Shown: positions 56,864 to 64,000 of the stretch, one piece after another | How positions within the stretch are numbered: position 1 is the first letter of the stretch | Layout of the letters: each line of letters starts with the position of its first letter | Source: Plenodomus lindquistii | Lineage: Eukaryota; Ascomycota; Dothideomycetes; Pleosporales; Leptosphaeriaceae | Reading direction: 5' to 3' | Assembly: GCA_025504975.1 (NCBI GenBank) | Contig: JANUWI010000019.1 | Span: 372,001-436,000, forward strand | DNA: 64,000 bases | Program-made: the position numbers and the translations under genes | The notes under the pieces: model-generated | What the model was told of the DNA's origin: nothing | The model's database searches: none | Seen by the model: only the letters and a program-made list of their open reading frames with translations

Positions 56864-59132
56864 TCAATGCTCATATCCTGCCCCCCTCTGCCATGGACTC
56901 GACGCGTTCGCTTGGCGGTACTGGCCCTCGTTCGGGTTGCTGCCTGGTCTTGTGTTGTAAGATGGTGCAGGGCTGCGGCGCTCCTCGTAAAAAGAGGGGG
57001 GCGCGGGTGAAATGTTGTCATCTCGTCGTGGGGCAACGGCCTGGTAGTGCTCGTTGAATCCAGATTTTTCGACGGTGGAATGGTGGGGGGATTCTGTGCT
57101 GTAGTCGTCGTCATCGTCGATGCGGCTGCGGGAGCCGTGGGCGCCCTTGCCTTCGCCGCGGGCGGTGGCACCGAGGGCATCGAGCTCGGTGGTGAGCTGG
57201 GTTTGGGATTTGATAAAGGATCCGCGATCATCGCGCATGGGCTGGTAGCGTGTGTCGGGGTTCTTGGTGAAAAGAGCGAAGCCGGAGGAGACGAGGAGCA
57301 TGAGAAGCAGGATGAGTGAGAAGGCGGCGTTGACGATGAAGAAGATGACACCCATTGCGCCAGAGACGACAGGCTAAACATGTTAGTAGGTGATTCGGAG
57401 TTTCAAGTGGGAATACGTACGGGTTGGCCGAAGATCTGGGTAAACATGACCAGGAAGAATGAGCTGAGGAAGTTGACGGCGGCAATGGCAATGTTGAAGC
57501 CGTTGGTCTTCTTGTCCATCCATGGGCGGAGAACAGAGACACCGACAAGCAGAGCCAACTCGATGATAAGAAGGGCAATTGCCTGCACCTTGGGGCTATC
57601 CTGAGCGAGACCAACGAACATGGCCTTGAGAAGGAGATATCCAAGCCATGGAATGATGAACCAGTATGCGGCAGCCTTGAACTGGACATAAAGAAAACCC
57701 CATTTGTTGAGCGCGGTGGGATCCGAGTAGAGAATGTAGGCGGGATTCTTGTGCATGGTGATGGAGCGCTGCGCAATACGTACCACCTTGGAGGATGCCC
57801 ACCCAAGCACGCCGATCATGGTGAGCATGGTGAGGATAGCCAAAACAACGATACCAGCTGAGTCGCGGCGCGTGAGCTCCCAAAAGGACAGGACCATCAT
57901 CTGGGGAAAGCCGATGAGCACGACACGGAAAAGAATGCCCTTTAGGACAGTCTGCCATCCGTTGCGGAAGTCGATAAACTTGTCGCCCTTCATCCTGCCA
58001 ACCTTGGTCAGACCCTCACAGACGTACTTGAATAGCAGCACGCCGATGACGACGAAAAGAACGAAGATGATGAAGAATGTGTAGCCTGTGAAGAAGATGT
58101 TGGTGCTCTCAATCTTGGCCTTGAAGCCGACACGCTCCACACCATGGAGTACGATGCGGTCTTGGTTCTGAGCCTCGGTCGAGGCCGCGTTACTGCGAGA
58201 TGCAAGACGCATAACGGCGCGGCTCGTGAACTCGAAGGCACGCTTGACCTTTGCCTTTTTCTGGACTTCGATGGAGACGTCTGCAAGCTGCGAAAGGTGC
58301 GTTGTAGGAGTTCCGCCAGTCGCGCGCTGGTACCAAGTCGCCATCTTCTGGAGAAAGCCCAGACGGATGATGCCCATGGTCCATTGGAAATTTTGAGTCC
58401 AGGCGGAGACGATAGGAGGCAGAGGAGTCGAGCACATGCCGATGAAGGCCTGAGCCTGGAAGAAGCCAAAGAGCGACATGGCGTTGGCGGCAACATGGGC
58501 TGCAGTGTTGGAGTGACCCAGCCCAGAGGCTATAGCGGACGTGACCAGACCTGTGGCAGCTATCAAAGCGGTAGTCCATGCAACGGCTTTTTGGTCGACA
58601 GTGTGCCCGTTGGACAGCTCGGCCTCGACGCATGCCAGCTGCTGGTGGCTCTCGGCATCCTTGATCTTGATGCGCACGACGGCGTCCAAGTCGGGGATTG
58701 TGTAGGCGATTCCTGCTCACGTTAGAGGGCGCAAAGGCAAGACGAGAGTGAGTACCTACCTGGAATGGAGCTCATAATGTCTTGGCTGATGTCGAGATTG
58801 GATTTGATGGTCAAGGGCCCAGCGTTCATGGGACACAGAGACTCTAGGTCGGCTGAGCTACAGGGGTCCAGCTTCTGGTTCATGGCGGAGAAGCCATAGA
58901 CGAGCAACTCGAGGTCGGCCTCGATCTTGCCGGCAATGTTGGAAATGCCCTCAATCTTGAAGGCCAGACTGCGGTTGCTGGGGGTGAAGGCGACGTTGAA
59001 GAGGGTGGCGGAGAGGCTGGAGTTTGCCATGCACGGGTTGAGCGACTTGGATTCGATGATGCGCTCGGCGGAGGCCAGGGGCAGCGCAGCGGCGGTGAGC
59101 CAGAGCAGCGACCTGGACAGCGAGAGACGCAT
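56864..59132 (-). CDS. FLC: FLC-family (flavin carrier / TRP-like) membrane protein
   Basis: Exons 58760-59132, 57421-58712 and 56864-57373 give 724 aa. A signal peptide ends ALPLASA; a luminal ML-like lipid-binding domain covers about 23-160 with paired cysteines. A membrane domain follows with about nine helices (WTTALIAATGLVTSAIASGL, ESTNIFFTGYTFFIIFVLFV, AYWFIIPWLGYLLLKAMFVG, VIFFIVNAAFSLILLLMLLV and others). The tail after about residue 600 is hydrophilic (DDDDDYSTESPHH) and cytoplasmic. Yeast Flc proteins take part in ER FAD uptake, calcium balance and wall upkeep. The frame ends at TGA (56864-56866), but 43 further sense codons follow in the same frame to 56732, Gln-rich and coding-like. 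The 3' limit is therefore open. Confidence 0.93.
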
Positions 59133-61194
59133 GGTGGGTGGTTGTGGTGGTGAGCGAGAGCCTCAGGCGCAGCGGTGTCGTACTCGCAGCGAGTACAGGG
59201 GGAAAAGGTCGGCCAGTCCAGCGGCGAAGGAGTGCTCGTCGAGAGCGAGCGAGCGGCGGTTCACAGGCGACGAGTTATTTGGGGAGTGGTGTGCAGTGAA
59301 CGAGTGGCTGTCGGTGTGGTGACGAGTGTGGTGTGGAGAGGGCGTGGCAGGTGGCAGGGCAGGTGGGAAACCGGGCAGGCGAGAGAGGCGGCGAGACGGG
59401 AGTTGGCGGGTCAATCGGGCTGGGGAGGCTGATGCTAAGAGAAAGAAGGGGTGGAAAACGATCGGACAGGGAGCTGTTAGCGGCTCGTCGTCGAGGCCAA
59501 CAAGACCCCAAGCACAATAGCGAACAATGGCCGGCCGTCGCAGAGACTGCAGAGCGTGTTTGGAGAGTGCCCGAGGGAGTCGCTGGGAGAGCAGAATGCC
59601 AGGAGAGAGGCAGCGCGTGGTGAAATGAGGCCTATGCGCGCCGGATGGCTTTCAGGGGAGCTGAGACTGCGTCGGTCGCGACGAGTGGGTCGGCCAGTCT
59701 ATGAATACGCGCGGCTCCTGCTCAGCGCCCAGCAGCAAAGGAGCCGTACATGCAGCGACTGTCGACTGCACAATCCACCGCGACACAGCGACGCTTCACC
59801 GAACTGCAACCTGCAACCGGCAGCGCGACGTGGAGCTGCTGCTGGTGGTGGTGTTGAAGCCGGCCTCTAACAGCGTAGCGCTGCTAAAAACAGCATCCCA
59901 CTGGGAGCGCTTTCTTCATCACCCAACGCGCACAAGAGCCGCTTTTGCTCGCTGGGCCTTCCCGGCAGCCGGATGGGGCAAGCGCAGGGGGGCGACACGG
60001 CACTCTGCAGCTGCTCCGCCACACTCCCACACGAAGCCCGTCCCCCGATCTCCCACGCACAATCTCGCATACGCTCCACGCACCCAATCACGGCGCTGCG
60101 TCAAGTGGGCGAACACTGCTGCGCTCATGCTGACTGACGGCGTCTTGTCTGCCAGGCCTGCCCAGCGCTCTTTCGTATCCAGCAATCTCTTCGACGCTCA
60201 AATACGATTACGCTGATCTAACGGCTGCGACGATACACCCATGTATTGGCAACGACATGTCCACACCGCTGAAACAGCACGCACACGAATGACAGCTCCC
60301 CGACAAGTCCAACCGTCTCAACGGCCATGTCAAAATCTCCTTCTGGCGCGCTGCAGCATGCTGAGTTCGAGAAGACACCCCATCCGTGCGCTCGGTACGG
60401 CGGATAGCCTGCAGCCCAACACGGCAAGGCGCGCCAAGAGCCTAGATCGAGCGCCAATCATGTCCAACCGCCCCAACGCCAGGCTGACGATATCAACGGC
60501 TCATCAATGACGAATCCAAGCTTTGCATCTGCGCAACATCAGCAAAACAAACAGCCCTCCACCACATGTCGCCCCTCCATTTTCTGAGCCCCGAAATTCA
60601 ATATTGCACGTGGCCCGACTCCGGGTTAGTGACGCACCACGTACGAATGCGACAAGGACCTGCCCACAAAATCCCATGACGATGAGCATCTGTCTCAACA
60701 TCCCTTAACGAGATCTGAAACACCGTACACGGTCCACTGGCTCACCTCACAGGAACCTCTTCCTTCCGATCTCCACAGCCTCAACACCAAACCTCCAAAA
60801 ACACGTTGGCGTCCATCTGCAAGCTGTCCCTGACGATCATCATCTTGGCTAGCAAGCGAAAGTGGAGACGGCTCCACTCGTCGTCGTGAGCGTCAACGTC
60901 AACGCAGGTCTGATCGGACAAGGTTGTGAGAATTCTGTCTTTCGCATTCCTCTCGATTGCTGTGTGTCGTCTTCACATTGATCGACACGCACGGCTCTGT
61001 CGTTCCACAGATCGCTGCTCAACGAGTGAAAGTCTCACCGCACAAACGCATCACCGCATTAACATCAACTCCCACCAAGCACCACACAGCTCACAAGAAA
61101 CAAATGTCCAGTTAACTTATTGAACTACAAGCCCATCTACCTTCAGGCCAGGTCTCCCCGTACACTCTTCTCTTCTCCCAAGGACCCCGTACAT
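59133..61194. other. Long intergenic region upstream of FLC
   Basis: About 2 kb. Frames of up to 171 codons exist on the plus strand (59701-60216) but lack domains and overlap minus-strand frames. It holds the FLC promoter and the 3' side of the fusion gene. Confidence 0.55.
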
Positions 61195-63225
61195 CTACAT
61201 ATAAGTTGTATTGAACAGCCGATCTCCCGTGTCCGTCGTTCCTTGACCTTTGTACGAGTTTTGTGATTCGCACAATGCAACGACGTAGAGGTTGACATCC
61301 TCTTCTAGCAACTGCATCATCGCGCCCGTGTCCTTGAGTGCATTCGCCTGGACAACCCCCGCAACGACAACGATACGGGCGTACGGTCGTATTGCTCTGA
61401 TTGGCTTGATGAAGTCTTCCACCATGGACTCGCCAGTGTTGACAACCGAATCAACGAGGAGGATCGAGCGCCTGCCTTCGAAGTGTTCCAGGTCAATGTC
61501 TCCGAAATTCCTTGCATGCACGAAGCTCGCTCGGGGGAGTACCTTGCTGACGCCAAAAGCCATTGCTTCGCCACCCCGCATTGCGGGAATGATGAGTGTT
61601 GCTGTCTCGTCTCGAACTCGGTGACCGCTTGTGGCTCTTCCCTGGACGTGTTGGATCTCAATCTCCTCCAGCCCAAGAAGGTCACTGAGGTATTCAGTTG
61701 CGAGATACTCACCGACACGCTCATGAGCTTCGCGGAGCGCAGGGCCCCTGTAAGCTGCGTCTCGAGTGGGTGTCATGAGTAGCTTTGCGGAAGTCTTCTC
61801 CGTCGCGTGGAGAATTCTGTCTCGCGCATCTTTGATGTGAAGAATGCGTTGTTGTTCGGCCTTATCCAAGGTGACTTTCGGTATCTTGTCAAGATTGAGT
61901 CGGTGGCTGCAACCTTCTGGAAGAACGACTTGAACCGCAGACAAACGACTGTCGTTGATCGCTGTGGTCAGCGCCCAATTCATGGAGTTACTCCTGACCC
62001 TCTCGTTGCATACAACAACGTATGCTTCGTCTGCTGCCTCCAGCATCGGTATATCCAGCGGACTGTCCCCGAACGCCACGACCCGCACGTTTTGCTTATG
62101 CAGCTGACCCACCACATACTCCTTGGTTACGTCCGTGACCATGTATGGATCATCGAGCCGTCCACCTGCAATTAATTCTACATGCGGGCAACCATATCTC
62201 TCGAGAACCTTCTCCCAAACACCCCGAAGACCGCATGTCACAACCATGGCGCCAACATGCTCGTCCTCCGCGACGTTTTTCAAAAGCTTCTCCATCTCTG
62301 GGAAAAGGTCCACCTTGCTTGCAACTCTTTCACAAATTGCATCGAACTCTTCTTCTGAGAACTCCTCATGCAGAAGCATCGCTTGCTGGAAGGCTTCGCG
62401 CGTATAGCCCCGAGATTGAAATACTGCCTTATGCGGATCCTCCGGAATGCGCGCCACGGCCTCTTCGTCGCTCCAAAACATAGCTCCAGTGTCCACGGGC
62501 GCAAGCGTCTTATCAGCGTCAAGCACCAGCATCGTCTTCATCATATGCGAGCTCGCAATAGCAGCGTCCACCTCGACACCAACGTCCGCTTCTTCCTCCG
62601 TTCGAGTCCTCCGAAAGTTGAACAAGAAATCCTCAAACCGGTCCAACACACCCTCCTCATCCATTTTAGCATCCACTCGCAAGGTAGCAAACATGACCCA
62701 ATTCTGTCGACAGAGCTTCCTCAATTCCATAACTTCCAACTCCTGCCACTTGCGCAAGTGCTCCACACTCAACTCCGTCCGCTCACGACTCGTATCACCC
62801 CCCCTATACCTCTGCACAACCCCCGGCTCAGTCTTCAAATACACGACGTGCGTGTACGTTCCCCAATCCTTCTGTGTACCGACTCGCTCCGGCTCCGCGC
62901 TGCCCTCGTCGTCCCAGAACATGTAATGTCCCGCCACAATACCCATTTTACCAGCGTCGGCGCACTCGCGTGCGATGTTCGAAACGGCTTCTTCGCGGAC
63001 GAGCTTGCGGGCGGAGGACTCCATGGCATGGAATGCGGAAAGGCCGCCGGGAACGACGCGGTCGATCATTTCCGAGCCGTCGAAGATGAGGTACGGGTTT
63101 CCGGGCTTGATGCGGAGTTTGTTGATGATGTGGGATTTTCCGGAGCCGGAGATGCCGTAGAGGCCGACGATGAGGGGTTTGGGCTGGGGAGTGGAAAGAG
63201 AGGGGAAGGCTTGGGCGATGTCCAT
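61195..63225 (-). CDS. Three-domain fusion: P-loop kinase, HAD phosphatase and uracil-type phosphoribosyltransferase
   Basis: A single intact exon encodes 676 aa. Domain 1 (15-210) is a P-loop kinase-like fold with Walker A GISGSGKS at 24-31, like nucleoside or small-molecule kinases. Domain 2 (230-420) is a HAD phosphatase: motif I LVLDADKTL with Asp236 and Asp238, motif II around Thr330, Lys369, and motif IV FGDSPLD at 385-391. Domain 3 (480-676) resembles uracil phosphoribosyltransferase: late PRPP loop ILLVDSVVNTGES at 588-600 and an end rich in beta strands. All catalytic motifs are kept. Such a set suggests salvage or repair of a nucleotide or nucleobase (phosphorylate, dephosphorylate, ribosylate). 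Substrates are unknown. There is no signal peptide, so it is probably cytosolic. Confidence 0.92.
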   Translation of the reverse strand: MDIAQAFPSLSTPQPKPLIVGLYGISGSGKSHIINKLRIKPGNPYLIFDGSEMIDRVVPGGLSAFHAMESSARKLVREEAVSNIARECADAGKMGIVAGHYMFWDDEGSAEPERVGTQKDWGTYTHVVYLKTEPGVVQRYRGGDTSRERTELSVEHLRKWQELEVMELRKLCRQNWVMFATLRVDAKMDEEGVLDRFEDFLFNFRRTRTEEEADVGVEVDAAIASSHMMKTMLVLDADKTLAPVDTGAMFWSDEEAVARIPEDPHKAVFQSRGYTREAFQQAMLLHEEFSEEEFDAICERVASKVDLFPEMEKLLKNVAEDEHVGAMVVTCGLRGVWEKVLERYGCPHVELIAGGRLDDPYMVTDVTKEYVVGQLHKQNVRVVAFGDSPLDIPMLEAADEAYVVVCNERVRSNSMNWALTTAINDSRLSAVQVVLPEGCSHRLNLDKIPKVTLDKAEQQRILHIKDARDRILHATEKTSAKLLMTPTRDAAYRGPALREAHERVGEYLATEYLSDLLGLEEIEIQHVQGRATSGHRVRDETATLIIPAMRGGEAMAFGVSKVLPRASFVHARNFGDIDLEHFEGRRSILLVDSVVNTGESMVEDFIKPIRAIRPYARIVVVAGVVQANALKDTGAMMQLLEEDVNLYVVALCESQNSYKGQGTTDTGDRLFNTTYM

Positions 63226-64000
63226 TGTGTTGGGGGTGAAGGTTCCGTCCGTTTTTGCTTGAAAGGTTGGAGAGTGGCTTAGATGGGGACCTTTTCATTG
63301 TTATTATACATGCCCCGTGTGCGTGCTTGCTACAAGCGCGCATGGCTGATTATAAGTAGACAAACAATGTATGGGGGGGATGACCTGAGCGCATGCACGA
63401 GACCTTCCGCAATAGTCCTATAGCATGAAAAAACCCCCACCCCATTATTATGAAGCATGCTCGGTGTTATTGTGACAGCGTGAAGTAAATGTGTGACTGT
63501 CAAGTAGGTTACAGGGGAACAGAGAGCAAGACGCTAGTTTTGTTGTGGTATCGCGGAGGGAGATGATGGTGTGTTTTGTATGTAGTATTTCTGTATCAGA
63601 GGGCTGGGAGAACAGGATCTAGTCACCTTGTAACATGGTCTTGGTTTTTTTTTTGGAGCGAGGAGGGAGAAAAGGGGTAGTTGGATGTGTGTATGTGTTT
63701 GCATTGGTGGTGGGGGTGGGGAAAGATGTGTACTACCTCTTCTCGACGGGGATGAAGCATTCGATATCTAGTCATATAGAGAACTTTGCGATCTTGGGGA
63801 CTTTACCGCTGGGATTGCCATCACTGCCAAATAATCTACAAGTTGGGATTGCTAATCGTGCTCTAGGATTGTTATTGTATAGGCCTTAGGACCAAGTCTC
63901 CACCTCCGCGTCCTTGTCCTTCTCGATTCTTGCACGCCTCGTAATGAGCATGGAGAATGGTAGCGATTGGTCCGGAAGGCCTTTGCAGAAGATCTGATGC
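63226..64000. other. Intergenic at window end
   Basis: The promoter of the fusion gene, then about 700 nt with no recognisable gene. Several poly-T, poly-A and G/T-rich tracts are present. Confidence 0.55.

Noticed and set aside
59701..60216. 171-codon plus-strand frame upstream of FLC
   Set aside because: No domain, overlaps three minus-strand frames of similar length; the region is stop-poor on both strands.
228..63225. Functional link between the PRPP synthetase (left end) and the PRTase fusion (right end)
   Set aside because: They are about 60 kb apart with unrelated genes between; shared PRPP use alone is not evidence of a cluster.

Overview
The window looks like nuclear DNA of a filamentous ascomycete (Pezizomycotina, most likely Dothideomycetes). 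The evidence is: short GT-AG introns (46-105 nt) with GTAAGT-like donors and CTRAC-like branch sites; about 24 single genes on both strands separated by long gaps; a lone 5S rRNA gene; and a gene set typical of these fungi (Pth11-like receptor, HET-NB-ARC-TPR protein, GPI-anchored GH72 glucanosyltransferase, FLC/TRP-like membrane protein, Eaf elongation factor). Nothing is arranged as an operon, and no transposon, AT-rich RIP-like block, CRISPR array or tRNA was recognised.

Layout. 0-5 kb: PRPP synthetase with a long insertion (-) and a rhodopsin-like receptor (-). 5-12 kb: a gene-poor stretch with one gene fragment, then a large uncharacterised fungal protein with a C-terminal membrane hairpin (+) and an RhlG-like short-chain dehydrogenase (+). 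12-20 kb: 5S rRNA (+), GNAT acetyltransferase (-), secreted GH2 glycosidase (-), pseudokinase (-). 20-29 kb: a secreted zinc-ADH relative (-), an uncertain reading-frame patch (-), a J-domain protein (+) and a cytosolic zinc alcohol dehydrogenase (-). 30-34 kb: mitochondrial uS15 (-) and cytosolic uS2/Rps0 (+) diverge from a 236-bp gap. 34-43 kb: a fungal NLR (-), GH72 (+) and Eaf (+). 42-51 kb: a GrpB-GNAT fusion (+), two diverged tandem paralogues of unknown function (+), and a SMYD-type SET/MYND protein (+). 51-64 kb: a Ser/Thr kinase (-), a microsatellite-rich gap, an FLC-family protein (-), and a three-domain kinase/HAD-phosphatase/phosphoribosyltransferase fusion (-).

Working together. 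Most genes look like independent housekeeping or accessory units. The only neighbours that suggest linked function are the divergent pair of ribosomal protein genes and the tandem paralogue pair. The most unusual items are the kinase-HAD-PRTase fusion, the GrpB-GNAT fusion, the orphan tandem pair, the NLR, the 7.4-10.2 kb gene with an amyloid-like motif and an apparently mutated splice acceptor, the secreted ADH without structural-zinc cysteines, and an in-frame TGA followed by coding-like sequence at the end of the FLC gene. Exon joins were worked out by hand. For every multi-exon gene except the 7.4-kb one (and the two uncertain fragments) the summed exon length is a multiple of three and conserved motifs read across the joins.
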